Under the pieces are notes generated by a model. That model saw only the letters and a program-made list of their open reading frames with translations, did no database searches and was not told the origin of the DNA. A stretch of DNA of 64,000 nt from Affinibrenneria salicis. GTDB taxonomy: Bacteria > Pseudomonadota > Gammaproteobacteria > Enterobacterales > Enterobacteriaceae. A program made the translations under genes and the position numbers. Every line of letters starts with the position of its first letter. The first letter of the stretch is position 1. The DNA lies in the NCBI RefSeq assembly GCF_008710095.1, contig NZ_VYKJ01000007.1, forward strand, positions 62,001-126,000, written 5' to 3'. Below, piece by piece: positions 18,836 through 29,482 of the stretch.

Positions 18836-21800
18836 CGCGCCTCCTGCCGCTCAACCGGACGGCGCAGGCGGTGAGCCAGACGATCGAACAGCAAATAGAT
18901 CACCGGCGTGGTGAACAGCGTCAGGACCTGGCTGACGATCAGGCCGCCCACCATGCAGATACCGAGCGGCTGACGCAGTTCGGCGCCCACGCCGCTGCTG
19001 AGCATCAGCGGCAGCGCGCTGAGCAGGGCGGCCATGGTGGTCATCAGAATTGGGCGAAAACGCAGCAGGCAGGCCTGAAAGATCGCTTCATATGGCGTCA
19101 TGCCCTGTTCCCGTTCGGCGGCGAGGGCGAAGTCGATCATCATGATGGCGTTCTTCTTTACGATGCCTATCAGCAGGATCACGCCGATAATGGCGATGAT
19201 ATCCAGATCGCGGCCGGCCAGCAGCAGCGCCAGCAGTGCGCCGACGCCGGCGGTCGGCAGCGTGGACAGAATGGTGACCGGGTGAATAAAACTCTCGTAC
19301 AGCACGCCCAGCACGATATACATCGCCACCACCGCGGCGACGATTAGCCAGACGGTGTTGCCGGCCGCCGCCTGAAAGGCCAGCGTGCTGCCCTGGAAGC
19401 GGGTGGTCAGATCGGCGGGCAGTTCGAGTTGCTGCTCGGCCTGAGTAATGGCGCCGACGGCCTCGCCCAACGCATAGCCCGGCGCCAGGTTGAAGGAGAT
19501 AGTGGTGGCCGGGAACTGATCGAGCCGGTTGATCACCAGCGGCCCGACGCGCTCTTCCACCGTGGCGAAGGTTTTGAGCGGGATTGAGGAGCCGTCGCTA
19601 GCCGGCAGGCGAATCGCATCCAGCGCCGCCAGCCCGTACTCATGGGCGCCCTCCTGTTCCAGCACCACGCGATACTGGCTGGACTGAGTGTAGATAGTTG
19701 AAATCAGCCGCTGGCCGAAGGCGTTATACAACGCGTTGTCCACGTCGGCCATGCTGATGCCCAGCCGGCTGGCGCTGTCGCGATCCACCTTGATCCAGGC
19801 GATGGCACCCTGATCCTGCCAGTCGCTGCTGACATCCGCCAGCTGCGGCAGCGTCTGCAACCGCGCCATCAGCTTCGGCACCCACAGGCTGAGATCGTCC
19901 AGAGACATGGCCTGCAGCGTGAACTGGTACTGCGTGCGGCTCAACTGGGTATCGATGGTTAAATCCTGCACCGGCTGGAGATACAGCCGCACGCCGGGGA
20001 TCTGCTCCGTGCGCTGCTGCAGCCGGGCGATTACCTGCGGGATTCGCTCGCTGCGTTCGCTCAGCGGTTTTAGCGTAATCTGCAGCCGGCCGCTGTTCAG
20101 CGCGGCGTTGGTGCCGTCGACGCCGATGAACGACGCCAGGCTTTGCACCGCCGGATCCTGCAGGATAACGTCAGCCACCTGGCGCTGGCGCTGCGCCATA
20201 TTGCTGAAAGAGACCGACTGCGGCGCCTGCAGAGTGCCCTGAATCATGCTGTTGTCCTGCAGCGGGAAAAAACCTTTCGGAATAAACAGGTAGAGCAGCG
20301 CCGTCATGACCAATGTGCCGACGGCCACGCCCAGCGTCAACCAGGGATGGTTCAGCACCTTGCGAAGACAGCGGCCATAGCCATCGATCAGACGGGTGAA
20401 AAAGCGCTCGCTGGCGCGGGTGAAGCGGTTTTGCCGGCTGAGCGACTGGTGGCTCAGCATGCGGGCGCACATCATCGGCGTCAGCGTGAGCGATACCACG
20501 GCGGAGATTAAAATGGCGATCGCCAGCGTAATGGCGAACTCGCGGAACAGCCGGCCGATAATATCGCCCATAAACAGCAGCGGGATCAGTACGGCGATCA
20601 ACGAAAAGGTCAGTGAGATAATGGTAAAGCCGATTTCGCCGGCGCCTTTCAGCGCAGCCTGCAGCGGCTTCTCGCCTTTTTCGATATAGCGGGCGATGTT
20701 TTCAATCACCACGATGGCGTCGTCCACCACAAAACCGGTGGCGATGGTCAGCGCCATCAGCGTCAGGTTATTGATTGAAAAACCGAGGAAATACATGGCG
20801 GCGAAGGTGCCGACCAGCGACAGCGGCACGGCAACGCCGGGGATCAGCGTGGCGGCGGCGTTGCGCAGAAACAGGTAGATCACCATCACCACCAGCGCGA
20901 TGGCCAGCAGCAGTTCGAACTGCACGTCGTGCACCGAGGCGCGGATGCTGGTGGTGCGGTCGGTCAGCAGCGTGACCTCGACCGATTTCGGCAGGCTGGC
21001 GCTCAGCGCCGGCAACATGCGGCGCACGCTGTCGGTGGTGGCGATGACATTGGCGCCGGGCTGGCGCTGGACGTTAACGATGATAGCCTGCTGCCGGTTG
21101 GCCCAGGCGGCCAGTTTATTGTTTTCTGCCGCCTGTTCGATGGTCGCTACATCGCGCAGGCGCACCGGCGCGTCGTTCTGCCAACTGACGATAAGCTGGC
21201 GGTAGTCCTCCGCCGATTTCATCTGATCGTTGGCGGACAGGGTGATTGAACGGGCGGGGCCGTCCAGGCTGCCTTTGGCCGAATTGACGTTGGCGCTGGT
21301 GATGGCGGCGCGAATATCTTCACTGCTCAGACCGTGCGCCGCCAGCGCCTGGGGATTGAGCCGTACCCGCACGGCCGGGCGCTGGCCGCCCGCCACCGAT
21401 ACCAGTCCGACGCCGGACACCTGCGAAATTTTCTGCGCCACGCGGGTTTCCACCATATCCTGCACCTGGATCATGGGCAGCGCCGATGAGGTGACGGCCA
21501 GCGTCATGATCGGCGGATCGGCCGGATTCACCTTGCTGTAGGTAGGCGGCCACGGCAGATCGCCCGGCAACAGGCTGGTGGCGGTGTTGATGGCGGCCTG
21601 CACGTCCTGCTCGGCGATATCCAGCGACAGCGTCAGCTGGAACTGCAGGGTAATGACCGACGCGCCGCCGGCGCTCTGCGCCGACATCTGTTTCAGGCCG
21701 GACATCTGGCCGAACTGGCGTTCAAGCGGCGCGGTGACCGCGGAGGCCATCACTTCCGCACTGGCGCCGGGATAGAGGGTAACCACCTGAATCGTCGGGT

Positions 21801-21951
21801 AATCCACCTGCGGCAGCGACGCGACCGGCAGCGCGCGATAGCCAATAATGCCGGCCAGCAGAATCGCCAACATCAACAGCGTGGTAGCGACCGGCCGCAG
21901 AATAAACAGCCGCGACGGGCCGCCGCCGGCCGGCGGTATCTGCGCCGACAT
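18832..21951 (-). CDS. mdtB: MdtB, RND multidrug efflux pump subunit
   Basis: 1039 residues (E. coli 1040). An inner-membrane proton-driven pump with twelve helices and two large periplasmic loops: starts with the [20 protein letters not shown] segment, has the RND motif [20 protein letters not shown] (proton-relay aspartates) near 390-415 and the second repeat from about 525. MdtB works with MdtC as a B2C trimer with MdtA and TolC; with mdtC broken, only MdtB homotrimers could form, which are poorly active in E. coli. Start and mdtA stop overlap by one base (TGATG), indicating translational coupling. Confidence 0.97.
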   Translation of the reverse strand: MSAQIPPAGGGPSRLFILRPVATTLLMLAILLAGIIGYRALPVASLPQVDYPTIQVVTLYPGASAEVMASAVTAPLERQFGQMSGLKQMSAQSAGGASVITLQFQLTLSLDIAEQDVQAAINTATSLLPGDLPWPPTYSKVNPADPPIMTLAVTSSALPMIQVQDMVETRVAQKISQVSGVGLVSVAGGQRPAVRVRLNPQALAAHGLSSEDIRAAITSANVNSAKGSLDGPARSITLSANDQMKSAEDYRQLIVSWQNDAPVRLRDVATIEQAAENNKLAAWANRQQAIIVNVQRQPGANVIATTDSVRRMLPALSASLPKSVEVTLLTDRTTSIRASVHDVQFELLLAIALVVMVIYLFLRNAAATLIPGVAVPLSLVGTFAAMYFLGFSINNLTLMALTIATGFVVDDAIVVIENIARYIEKGEKPLQAALKGAGEIGFTIISLTFSLIAVLIPLLFMGDIIGRLFREFAITLAIAILISAVVSLTLTPMMCARMLSHQSLSRQNRFTRASERFFTRLIDGYGRCLRKVLNHPWLTLGVAVGTLVMTALLYLFIPKGFFPLQDNSMIQGTLQAPQSVSFSNMAQRQRQVADVILQDPAVQSLASFIGVDGTNAALNSGRLQITLKPLSERSERIPQVIARLQQRTEQIPGVRLYLQPVQDLTIDTQLSRTQYQFTLQAMSLDDLSLWVPKLMARLQTLPQLADVSSDWQDQGAIAWIKVDRDSASRLGISMADVDNALYNAFGQRLISTIYTQSSQYRVVLEQEGAHEYGLAALDAIRLPASDGSSIPLKTFATVEERVGPLVINRLDQFPATTISFNLAPGYALGEAVGAITQAEQQLELPADLTTRFQGSTLAFQAAAGNTVWLIVAAVVAMYIVLGVLYESFIHPVTILSTLPTAGVGALLALLLAGRDLDIIAIIGVILLIGIVKKNAIMMIDFALAAEREQGMTPYEAIFQACLLRFRPILMTTMAALLSALPLMLSSGVGAELRQPLGICMVGGLIVSQVLTLFTTPVIYLLFDRLAHRLRRPVERQEAR

Positions 21952-23144
21952 CAGCGTCCTTCCCCTGCGTTGTCCCGCGTGCCGGGGGCGTCGCCGGCCG
22001 GCGGCAGGACCTCTACCTGCGCGCCTTCGGTCAGACGATCGATCCCGTCGGTAATCACGCGTTCGCCGGCGCTCAGCCCGGCGCTGATCACCATATCCTG
22101 GCCGTACTGAATGCCGCGGGTTATCGAATGCTTGCTGACCTGATTCTGCTGGTTCACCACCCAGACGAAGTGCCCTTCGTTGCTCATCTGGATGGCGGCG
22201 GCGGGGGCGAGTACCGCATTTTGCAGCGTATTCACCTTCATACGGATATTGACAAACTGATTCGGAAACAGGCCGTCGTCCTGATTGCTGAAGCGCGCTC
22301 TGAGCCGAATGGTGCCGGTAGTGGTGTCGATCTGGTTATCCATACTCAGCAGGCTGCCCTCGGCCAGTTTTTTCTGGTTGGTGCGATCCCAGGCCTCGAC
22401 CAGCGGCGCGTGGCCGCTGCGGCGTGCGCTGATAATGGTGGCGATATCGCTTTCCGGCAGAGTGAACAGGGCATCGATCGGCTGGGTTTGCGTCAGCACC
22501 ACAATGCCGGCGGCGTCGCCGCTGGTGATGTAGTTGCCGGGATCGACCAGTTTCAGCCCGGCGCGCCCGGCGATCGGCGCGGTGATGCGGCTATAGTCCA
22601 GCTGAAGCTGCGCGCTGGCTACCGCCCCCTGATCAACCTGCACGCTGCCTTCCGCCTGACGCACCAGCGACGTCTGGGCGTCCAGCTCCTGACGGGAGAT
22701 GAGACTGGTTTTCGCCAGTTGTTGGTAGCGCGCCAGATCCTGACGCGCATTGGCCAGCGTGGCGCGATCTTTCGCCAGCTGTCCTTCCGCCTGAGTTAAT
22801 TCAACCTGATACGGACGCGGATCGATTTCCGCCAGCAGCTCGCCCTGTTTGACCTGCTGTCCCTCCTCAAAGTGCAGCGCCAGCAGCTCGCCGCTGACCC
22901 GGCTCCTGACCGTCACGGTATGGGCGGCGGTGACGGTGCCCAGCCCGCTGAGGTAATAGGGCACGGCGGCGGTGCGCGTCAGCGCCGCCTGTACCGGCGC
23001 CATCGGCATTGCGTGACGGCCGCCGGCTCGCGGGCTGTTTCGCGCGCCGCCGTCCGCCGGCTGAGTAAAATGGCGCCAGAGAAAAATCGCCGCCAGGACG
23101 AGGATAATAATGATAACGCTGCGGGTAATGAGTCTGGCATTCAT
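21951..23144 (-). CDS. mdtA: MdtA, membrane-fusion subunit of the MdtABC pump
   Basis: 397 residues (E. coli 415). An N-terminal signal/anchor helix at 8-24, then a membrane-fusion protein: lipoyl half-motifs [20 protein letters not shown] and [19 protein letters not shown] flank a coiled-coil hairpin at about 110-180, followed by beta-barrel and membrane-proximal domains. It joins the RND pump to TolC across the periplasm. First gene of mdtABCD-baeSR. The Shine-Dalgarno GGAGAA lies just upstream. A candidate BaeR box is 77 bp before the start. Confidence 0.95.
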   Translation of the reverse strand: MNARLITRSVIIIILVLAAIFLWRHFTQPADGGARNSPRAGGRHAMPMAPVQAALTRTAAVPYYLSGLGTVTAAHTVTVRSRVSGELLALHFEEGQQVKQGELLAEIDPRPYQVELTQAEGQLAKDRATLANARQDLARYQQLAKTSLISRQELDAQTSLVRQAEGSVQVDQGAVASAQLQLDYSRITAPIAGRAGLKLVDPGNYITSGDAAGIVVLTQTQPIDALFTLPESDIATIISARRSGHAPLVEAWDRTNQKKLAEGSLLSMDNQIDTTTGTIRLRARFSNQDDGLFPNQFVNIRMKVNTLQNAVLAPAAAIQMSNEGHFVWVVNQQNQVSKHSITRGIQYGQDMVISAGLSAGERVITDGIDRLTEGAQVEVLPPAGDAPGTRDNAGEGR

Positions 23145-23220
23145 AGTAAAGATGACGTTCTCCTGAGCGGAAAGGCGCTAATTTCCGGGACGGTAAGAGT
23201 GCATGATACAAGTCTAACCA

Positions 23221-23238
23221 GAAAATATAGGAAAAAAA
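23221..23238 (-). promoter_or_regulatory. Candidate BaeR box upstream of mdtA
   Basis: The minus strand reads TTTTTTTCCTATATTTTC, agreeing at about 13 of 18 positions with the E. coli BaeR box as I recall it (TTTTTCTCCATDATTGGC). It sits 77 bp before the mdtA start in the only available promoter region. The site is T-rich and degenerate, so this is a suggestion only. Confidence 0.35.
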
Positions 23239-23350
23239 TGAAGGAATTATGGATGTAACGTCAGAGTTTGTCGGGCCACGTCGCCGCTAAGGAAAAGGGC
23301 GAGTCATCCGCGAGAGCAGAGACCCGGACAGATTTGCTCAGACGACCGGC

Positions 23351-23875
23351 TTAAAACCAGCGCAGTATAGTAAGTTTGCCGGTCCGGGCTAACTTATTCC
23401 TTATTTCACGCCATGTTTTCCACTGCAGTTTTGTCGGGTGCTGATACATCGGAATCAATAACATAATGCCGCAGACGATTAACGGCAAGGTTATACATAT
23501 CAGGCTGTTTTCAAGAACCCCCCCTAATGGGGTGAATGATGAAATGATGATCAGGATAATAAAAAGAATAGAGCTTAATGCTGTTATTACTCTCCTTTTC
23601 GTATCGGCCCGGTGCTGAATTAAATAGGTTGTCCCATCACTAAGGCTGGTGATGTATATAACCTCAGCCGTATCGCCACTTTCTATATAATGGATTTCTA
23701 TATATTCGTTTTCAGCCAAAAATAAATTTTCATTGAACGGCAGTCTAATGTGGTAAATTCTATTATTCCCATCCAGAGAAATCTCAATGATATACATGCC
23801 GCTAATTAATGATTTTTTTATAGATGGCTGATATCTTATTGTATGGATACTGACTTTTCCACTACTTGTCCTCAT
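23351..23875 (-). CDS. Unknown membrane protein, second of an overlapping pair
   Basis: 174 residues from ATG 23875 (AGGTG upstream); the frame can begin at a GTG at 23884. I do not recognise the family. The first 95 or so residues look like a soluble beta-rich domain (short strands such as IEIHYIESGDTAEVIYI), followed by two hydrophobic helices at about 100-120 and 125-145 and a basic tail (KTWREIRNKLARTGK). The gene is much richer in A and T than its neighbours, which suggests transfer. It overlaps the end of the upstream unknown gene by 14 nt, so the two are probably co-translated and act together. No signal peptide. The next gene downstream on this strand is mdtA. Confidence 0.65.
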   Translation of the reverse strand: MRTSSGKVSIHTIRYQPSIKKSLISGMYIIEISLDGNNRIYHIRLPFNENLFLAENEYIEIHYIESGDTAEVIYITSLSDGTTYLIQHRADTKRRVITALSSILFIILIIISSFTPLGGVLENSLICITLPLIVCGIMLLIPMYQHPTKLQWKTWREIRNKLARTGKLTILRWF

Positions 23876-24548
23876 ATCGTTCACCTGCTGATATCAGTAA
23901 TTGGTAGAGTCTGACTTCATGGCGGGATTTGGTTATCGCCGCCCACAGGTCGCTGACTATCAACCAAGAATACATCGCGGAAAAAAACGCGGAAAACACA
24001 AAGATCATGGCGAGCAGCGCAAAGATAAATCCATCTATATCGTACCGGTAAACGGGATAGCCTGAGACAAAAGCCAGCGCCAGACAGATAAACATATGCG
24101 GCATGTTTTGATAAGCATATTCGAGGTGATCGATCGGCGGTAACTGCCTGATGGGGGATTGCACTATCCAACTGATATATTTTTTGCCTTTTTTGCTTTT
24201 ATCCAGATAAGCAATGGTAAGTGCGCCCGGGCTTAATCTGGCATATGTCATCCCAGCCATCAGTCCGCCACTCTGATTATTCCATAGTCCGTCATTCAGA
24301 TCATTTCGATAGTAGGGTTTATCGGCTATGGTATAGCGATGTGTTGCCGAGCAGGCGGGATTATAATTACTCAAGGCATTAAATTCTGTTTGTTGTAATG
24401 TGCCGATAAGCACATTCGGGGAATTAATCACTTCTGCCGGAATATTTTGCAGGGAATATGGTCTGTTATTATAACCGGATGGCGAGTGCTGGCGTTTTTT
24501 CCCGGAAGGAGAGGGCGGGCGATTTGTTTTTTTTGATGAGAAAAACAT
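23862..24548 (-). CDS. Unknown membrane protein, first of an overlapping pair
   Basis: 228 residues, not recognised. The N-terminus (1-45) is basic and rich in Ser/Pro/Asn; residues about 50-145 look soluble; two hydrophobic helices lie at about 150-170 and 175-200, and a charged tail (ITKSRHEVRLYQLL) ends in ERYEDK. ATG 24548 has AGGA about 8 nt upstream. Base composition is AT-rich against its surroundings. The arrangement, soluble domain plus two helices in both partners, suggests a membrane complex. Possibilities include a secreted-effector/immunity pair or a membrane-bound defence pair, but the sequence proves neither. Confidence 0.65.
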   Translation of the reverse strand: MFFSSKKTNRPPSPSGKKRQHSPSGYNNRPYSLQNIPAEVINSPNVLIGTLQQTEFNALSNYNPACSATHRYTIADKPYYRNDLNDGLWNNQSGGLMAGMTYARLSPGALTIAYLDKSKKGKKYISWIVQSPIRQLPPIDHLEYAYQNMPHMFICLALAFVSGYPVYRYDIDGFIFALLAMIFVFSAFFSAMYSWLIVSDLWAAITKSRHEVRLYQLLISAGERYEDK

Positions 24549-24682
24549 TGATTTATTCCTGTCCTGAGCACCTTCTTTTTTATATCAGATGTATTTTTTT
24601 ATTGCCAGAGAAAATATTTCCGTCACGTGTTGGCCAGCCGTGGACCGGTTTGACGGTATTTTTTGCGGATATTCCTGGATTG

Positions 24683-24755
24683 CTCATCCTTCAGGCCGCC
24701 GGCGCGTTGGTTTTGTTACCTGTCCCATCCCTGGGACTTGCTGAGCGCGGGAGAT
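24683..24755. repeat. Partial, diverged ERIC-like fragment
   Basis: TCATCCTTCAGGCCGCCG followed by GCGCGTTGG resembles the right arm of the ERIC-type elements in inverted orientation, and GTCCCA-TCCC-TGGGAC (24723-24738) sits where the palindromic core would be. The other arm is missing. It lies in the 243-bp gap between the unknown pair and idnO. Confidence 0.35.
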
Positions 24756-24791
24756 TCCAACGGCTGACGCCGCCCTTCCCCCGCGACGGCT

Positions 24792-25556
24792 TTAAACCGC
24801 CACCAGCATACCGCCGTCGACGAACAGCAGGTGGCCATTGACGAAATCCGAGGCCTGCGAGGCAAGGAACACCGCCGCGCCAATCAACTCTTCCGGATTG
24901 CCCCAGCGAGCGGCGGGCGTGCGCTTGCACAGCCAGTCGGTAAACTGCGGGTTATCCACCAGCGCCTTGGTCATCTCGGTTTTGAAATAGCCCGGCGCGA
25001 TACCGTTAACCTGAATGTTGTAACGCGCCAGCTCCACGCACATACCGCGGGTCAGCATTTTGACCGCGCCTTTAGACGCGGCGTAAGGCGTAATGGTGTC
25101 GCGGCCCAGTTCGCTCTGCATGGAACAAATATTGATAATTTTTCCCCGCTGGCGCGGCACCATGGCGCGCGCTACCGCCTGAGAAACCAAAAATACCGAT
25201 TTTTGATTGACGTTAATTACATCGTCCCACTCTTTTTCCGGGAATTCGGTAAATGGGTGACGGCGCTGAATGCCGGCATTATTAATTAATACATCGATGG
25301 CGCCGATATTATGTTCAATCTCGTCAATCGCCTGGCTTACCGCCTGACCATCGGTAACATCAAATGCCAGGGCATCGGCTCGATAACCCCGATCGCGTAA
25401 CTGGCTCGCCGCGCTTTCGGCCCGTTCGCGGGTAATATCGTTGACGATAATCTGCGCGCCATATTCGGCCAACCCTTTTGCCAGCAGGAAACCAATTCCC
25501 TGCGCCGAACCGGTTATCAATATTTTTTTGCTTTCCAGCGAAAATAAATTCTTCAT
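24792..25556 (-). CDS. idnO: Gluconate 5-dehydrogenase (IdnO)
   Basis: 254 residues, as E. coli IdnO, with which it shares long blocks such as NICSMQSELGRDTITPYAAS and VNGHLLFVDGGMLVAV (FVNGHLLFVDGG). A short-chain dehydrogenase: cofactor motif TGSAQGIG at 16-23, NNAG, catalytic Ser in NICSMQS and YAASK. It reduces 5-ketogluconate to D-gluconate in L-idonate catabolism in the cytoplasm. The other idonate genes (idnD, idnK, idnT) are not next to it, so it may serve 5-ketogluconate alone. A CRP site lies 168 bp upstream and the regulator idnR is divergent. Confidence 0.94.
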   Translation of the reverse strand: MKNLFSLESKKILITGSAQGIGFLLAKGLAEYGAQIIVNDITRERAESAASQLRDRGYRADALAFDVTDGQAVSQAIDEIEHNIGAIDVLINNAGIQRRHPFTEFPEKEWDDVINVNQKSVFLVSQAVARAMVPRQRGKIINICSMQSELGRDTITPYAASKGAVKMLTRGMCVELARYNIQVNGIAPGYFKTEMTKALVDNPQFTDWLCKRTPAARWGNPEELIGAAVFLASQASDFVNGHLLFVDGGMLVAV

Positions 25557-25724
25557 AAAATAATCCCGATAGCAGGCCAGAGATTGGACGAATACGCCAA
25601 TCCCGATGAAACACCGCGTTTCTGCGTTTGAGTGTGTTGGTCAATTCATTGCCGGCGCCGGTATTTCGCGCAGGCCCGGAAGCGAAAGCTATGGGCTATA
25701 GAACCGTTTTCCTCTCGGGTAAAC

Positions 25725-25740
25725 TGTGATCAAGATCACT
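25725..25740. promoter_or_regulatory. CRP site between idnO and idnR
   Basis: TGTGA-TCAAGA-TCACT matches the CRP consensus in nine of ten key positions. It lies in the 436-bp divergent region between idnO and idnR. The same gap has an inverted repeat GCTATC-gtacg-GATAGC at 25781-25797 and repeated TGTTAC half-sites near 25750-25767 that could be operators for IdnR; these are suggestions. No gene is present in 25557-25992. Confidence 0.75.
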
Positions 25741-25992
25741 ATAAACGCTGTTACGGCGCTGTGTTACTGCTTCCGTGACCGCTATCGTACGGATAGCGCG
25801 ATACCCCCTTTTTATTTCCTCGCCGGGCCAGAGGAAATGAGCAGTGAGAATTTTTTTCATCAATAAATCAGTATGTTATTTTTATTACCTCCGCCTGTTA
25901 CATTTATCCGGCCGGAGTAACATGCTTCCAACGCAGCGGCCGGCGGTGCATAATCAGGCGCTATATTGAGGGGTTGTCGGCGGGTGTCGTGC

Positions 25993-26982
25993 ATGAAAAA
26001 TCAGCGGATCACGTTACAGGATATCGCCCAACTGGCCGGCGTGACGAAGATGACGGTCAGCCGCTATCTGCGCACGCCGGATAAAGTGGCGCCGGATACG
26101 GCGCAGCGCATCGCGCAGGTGATGAAAGAGGTGAACTACACGGCGGAAAACGCTGCCGGCACGGCGCGAGCGAATGCGCCGCGCATCGGGATACTGGTGC
26201 CTTCTTTTCATAACCAGATCTTTTCCGATCTGCTGGCCGGCATTGAGTCGGTTACCGCGCAGCAGGGCTACCAGACGCTGGTGGTCAATTATGATTACAG
26301 TAAGGAGCGCGAAGAGCAGCAGATTGTCAGCCTGCTGTCCTGCCAGATCGACGGCCTGATCCTGACCGATTCGGAACATACGCTGCGCACCGGAAAATTT
26401 TTAACTTCGGCCGCTATTCCCGTGGCGCAGGTGATGGATCTGGAGCCGACGCCGGGACGCATTGTGGTGGGGTTCGATAACTATCAGGCCGGCTGGGATA
26501 TGACCACGACGCTGCTGGGCAGCGGCAAACAGCAGGTGGTCTATTTCGGTTCGATGTCGGATATCCGCGATCGTAAACGCTATCAGGGCTACAGTCAGGC
26601 GATGCGCGATCGCGGGCTGGAGCCGCGTCATATCACGCCGAATAAAGTGTCTTCGGTGTCCATCGGCGCCGGCATGCTGGCGCTGGCGCGTCAGATGTAC
26701 CCGCAGATGGATGCGATCTTTTGCACTAACGACGATATCGCGGTCGGCGTGTTGCAGGAGTGCCTGAATTTGTCGATCGCCGTTCCGCAGCAGATGGCGA
26801 TCGCCGGTTTTCACGGGCTGGATATCGGTCAGGCGACCACGCCGGGGCTGGCCAGCGTCGTGACGCCGCGCTTTGAGATAGGCAAGGTGGCGGCCGATAT
26901 TTTGCTGAAGAAAATTAAGCGGATTTCCACGATCGAATTCGTCGATCTGCACTACCGCATTTCGCTGGGCGGGACGCTTTGA
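25993..26982 (+). CDS. idnR: LacI-family regulator, IdnR/GntR type
   Basis: 329 residues. The DNA-binding helix-turn-helix ITLQDIAQLAGVTKMTVSRY is followed by the hinge and a periplasmic-binding-like effector domain from about 60. It resembles E. coli IdnR over its whole length, including IPSF-type PSFHNQIFSDLLAGIESVT and IAGFHGLDIG. IdnR responds to 5-ketogluconate or idonate and controls idn genes. The frame can start at a TTG at 25966; ATG 25993 gives the family N-terminus MKNQRITLQD. The ribosome site is weak. Probably controls divergent idnO. Confidence 0.88.
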   Translation: MKNQRITLQDIAQLAGVTKMTVSRYLRTPDKVAPDTAQRIAQVMKEVNYTAENAAGTARANAPRIGILVPSFHNQIFSDLLAGIESVTAQQGYQTLVVNYDYSKEREEQQIVSLLSCQIDGLILTDSEHTLRTGKFLTSAAIPVAQVMDLEPTPGRIVVGFDNYQAGWDMTTTLLGSGKQQVVYFGSMSDIRDRKRYQGYSQAMRDRGLEPRHITPNKVSSVSIGAGMLALARQMYPQMDAIFCTNDDIAVGVLQECLNLSIAVPQQMAIAGFHGLDIGQATTPGLASVVTPRFEIGKVAADILLKKIKRISTIEFVDLHYRISLGGTL

Positions 26983-27002
26983 GTCGCGTTCTCCTGCGGC
27001 CA

Positions 27003-27040
27003 CGTCCGCCCGGTCCGCAACGCTGCGGGCCGGGCGGACG
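27003..27040. terminator. Strong hairpin between convergent idnR and nupC
   Basis: Arms CGTCCGCCCGG (27003-27013) and CCGGGCGGACG (27030-27040) enclose a further CCGCA/TGCGG stem. The position between two convergent stops fits a shared terminator, though no T-run follows on either strand. Confidence 0.55.
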
Positions 27041-27047
27041 CGATGGC

Positions 27048-28232
27048 TTACAGCACCAGTCCGGCGATGGCGGCGGACAGAATGCTGACCAGCGTGGAGC
27101 CGTAAACCAGCTTCAGACCGAAGCGCGACACCGTATTGCCCTGCTGTTCATTCAGCCCTTTGATGGCGCCGGCGATAATGCCGATGGAGGAGAAGTTGGC
27201 GAACGATACCAGGAACACCGACAGGATGCCGACGCTGCGTTCGGACAGGCTGCCGGCGACTTTCTGTAGTTCCACCATGGCGACGAATTCGTTCGACACC
27301 AGTTTGGTCGCCATAATACTGCCCACCTGCAGCGCTTCGTTTTGCGGGATACCCATCACCCACGCGAACGGATAGAACACGTAGCCCATCAATTGCTGGA
27401 AGCTCAGACCGAAGACGGTGCTGAACAGCGCATTGAGCGCCGAGATCAGCGCGATAAAGCCGATCAGCATCGCCGCGACGATGATCGCCACCTTGAAACC
27501 GGCCAGGATGTATTCCCCCAGCATTTCGAAGAAGCTCTGACCTTCGTGCAAGTTCCCCAATTGCAGATCCTGCTCCTGTTCCTGGCTATAGGGGTTGAGC
27601 AGCGACAGCACGATAAAGGTGCTAAACATATTCAGCACCAGCGCGGCGACCACGAATTTCGCATCCAGCATCGACATATAAGCGCCGACGATCGACATCG
27701 ATACCGTCGACATCGCGGTGGCCGCCATGGTGTACATGCGTTTTTCCGACATCTTGCCCAGAATATCTTTATAGGCGATAAAGTTTTCGGACTGGCCGAG
27801 GATCAGCGAACTGACGGCGTTGAACGACTCCAGTTTGCCCATGCCGTTGACTTTAGACAGGATGGTGCCGATGATGCGGATTACGAACGGCAGAACTTTG
27901 ATGTGCTGCAGAATGCCGATCAGCGCGGAGATGAAGACGATAGGGCACAGTACTTTCAGGAAGAAGAAGGCCAGTCCCTTATCATTCATGCCGCCGAATA
28001 CGAAATCGGTACCCTCAGCAGCGAAACCGAGCAGCTGATTGAACAGCGCGGCAAACCCGGTAACAAAGCCCAGTCCCGCTTCCGAGTGCAGGAAGAACCA
28101 GGCCAGCAGTATTTCGATCACCAGCAGTTGAATGACGTAGCGTATGCGGATGCTTTTGCGGTCGCGGCACATTAGCAGCGCCAGAACCGCAACGACGACC
28201 AACGCCAGCGCGAATTGAAAAATATGAAACAT
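27048..28232 (-). CDS. nupC: NupC, nucleoside:proton symporter
   Basis: 394 residues (E. coli 400), a concentrative nucleoside transporter of the inner membrane. Conserved blocks: [50 protein letters not shown] and [19 protein letters not shown]. It imports pyrimidine nucleosides and adenosine with protons. The frame extends to 28313, but ATG 28232 with GGAGC upstream gives the family start. A TGTGA half-site lies at about 28300; in E. coli nupC is under CRP/CytR, but a full site is not clear here. Confidence 0.95.
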   Translation of the reverse strand: MFHIFQFALALVVVAVLALLMCRDRKSIRIRYVIQLLVIEILLAWFFLHSEAGLGFVTGFAALFNQLLGFAAEGTDFVFGGMNDKGLAFFFLKVLCPIVFISALIGILQHIKVLPFVIRIIGTILSKVNGMGKLESFNAVSSLILGQSENFIAYKDILGKMSEKRMYTMAATAMSTVSMSIVGAYMSMLDAKFVVAALVLNMFSTFIVLSLLNPYSQEQEQDLQLGNLHEGQSFFEMLGEYILAGFKVAIIVAAMLIGFIALISALNALFSTVFGLSFQQLMGYVFYPFAWVMGIPQNEALQVGSIMATKLVSNEFVAMVELQKVAGSLSERSVGILSVFLVSFANFSSIGIIAGAIKGLNEQQGNTVSRFGLKLVYGSTLVSILSAAIAGLVL

Positions 28233-28491
28233 ATTTGCTCCAGGTTTGAGGGAGGTCAGGTTCACTTGTAATTTTATGTAACGAGCGAAGTAAAAGTGTG
28301 ATGAATAACCCAAAGCGGGGATTATATCGTGGGAAGATAACTAAACTGAATAGCTTAATCTTATTCCTGCCTGTCGCTTTTTGTTACAGGTTGCTACCTG
28401 CGCGCTATTTGCGCAATGCGGCCGGCGAACGGCGTGCGGCGCGTTGAGCGCAACGCCCGGGCGGGACGATATTATCAAAGGAGCGTTTTTT

Positions 28492-29457
28492 ATGACCACT
28501 TCGGTAACCTTACGTCCGCTGGGACGGACCGGCATCAACGTGCCGCCGTTAACCTTCGGCGGCAATGTTTTTGGCTGGACCATCGATCAGGCCACCTCAA
28601 TGAGCCTTCTCGATGCGCTGTTGGATCACCAACTCAATTTTATCGACACCGCCGATATGTATTCGACCTGGGTGCCCGGCAATCAGGGCGGCGAGTCGGA
28701 AACCATCATCGGCAACTGGCTGAAAAAGAGCGGCAAACGCGATCGGGTCATCATCGCCACCAAAGTCGGCAAATCGCTGGGCGATAAGCCGGCCGGGCTG
28801 TCCGCCGGTTATATTCGTCAGTCGGTGGAGGATTCGTTGCGCCGCCTGCAGACCGACTATATCGATCTGTATCAATCGCATGAGGACGATAAGGACACGC
28901 CGCTGAGCGAAACGCTGGCCACTTTCGACGCCCTGATAAAAGAGGGCAAGGTGCGGGCGATCGGCGCGTCGAACTATGAGGCGGACAGACTGGCGCAGGC
29001 GCTGCAGGTCAGCGCGGATAACCACCTGGCGCGCTATGAAACGCTGCAGCCGGAATATAATCTGTACGATCGTCAGGGGTACGAACAGGCTCTGGAACCG
29101 CTGGCGCGCGCGCAAGGGCTCGGCGTGATTAACTACTATGCGCTGGCGAGCGGCTTTTTGTCCGGCAAGTACCGCCGCCCGGCCGATGCGTCAAAAAGCG
29201 CGCGCGGGAAAGAGGTGGTTGAAAAATATCTCAATGCGCGCGGTCTGACCCTCCTTGAGGCGCTCGATAGCGTCGCGCTGCGCCATCAGGCGAGCCCGAC
29301 GCAGGTGGCGCTCGCCTGGCAGATTGCCCGGCCGGGGATCACGGCGCCGATCGTCAGCGCTACCTCGCTGCAACAGCTTGAGGAGTTGGCCGGCGCCGCG
29401 CGGTTGTCGCTGACGGCGCAGGATATCGCGCAGCTCGACCTGGCCAGCGCCTGGTAA
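28492..29457 (+). CDS. Aldo/keto reductase
   Basis: 321 residues, a cytoplasmic NADPH-dependent (alpha/beta)8-barrel reductase. The catalytic tetrad is visible: Asp in NFIDTADMYS with its Tyr, Lys in IIATKVGK and His in YQSHEDDKD. The NADP-binding end is PIVSATSLQQLEELAGA. The substrate is not predictable. The frame runs back to 28381, but ATG 28492 has AAAGGAG upstream. Stands alone between nupC (divergent) and a LacI-type regulator (convergent). Confidence 0.88.
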   Translation: MTTSVTLRPLGRTGINVPPLTFGGNVFGWTIDQATSMSLLDALLDHQLNFIDTADMYSTWVPGNQGGESETIIGNWLKKSGKRDRVIIATKVGKSLGDKPAGLSAGYIRQSVEDSLRRLQTDYIDLYQSHEDDKDTPLSETLATFDALIKEGKVRAIGASNYEADRLAQALQVSADNHLARYETLQPEYNLYDRQGYEQALEPLARAQGLGVINYYALASGFLSGKYRRPADASKSARGKEVVEKYLNARGLTLLEALDSVALRHQASPTQVALAWQIARPGITAPIVSATSLQQLEELAGAARLSLTAQDIAQLDLASAW

Positions 29458-29482
29458 GTTCGCGTCTTGCGCGTAGCCGGGG

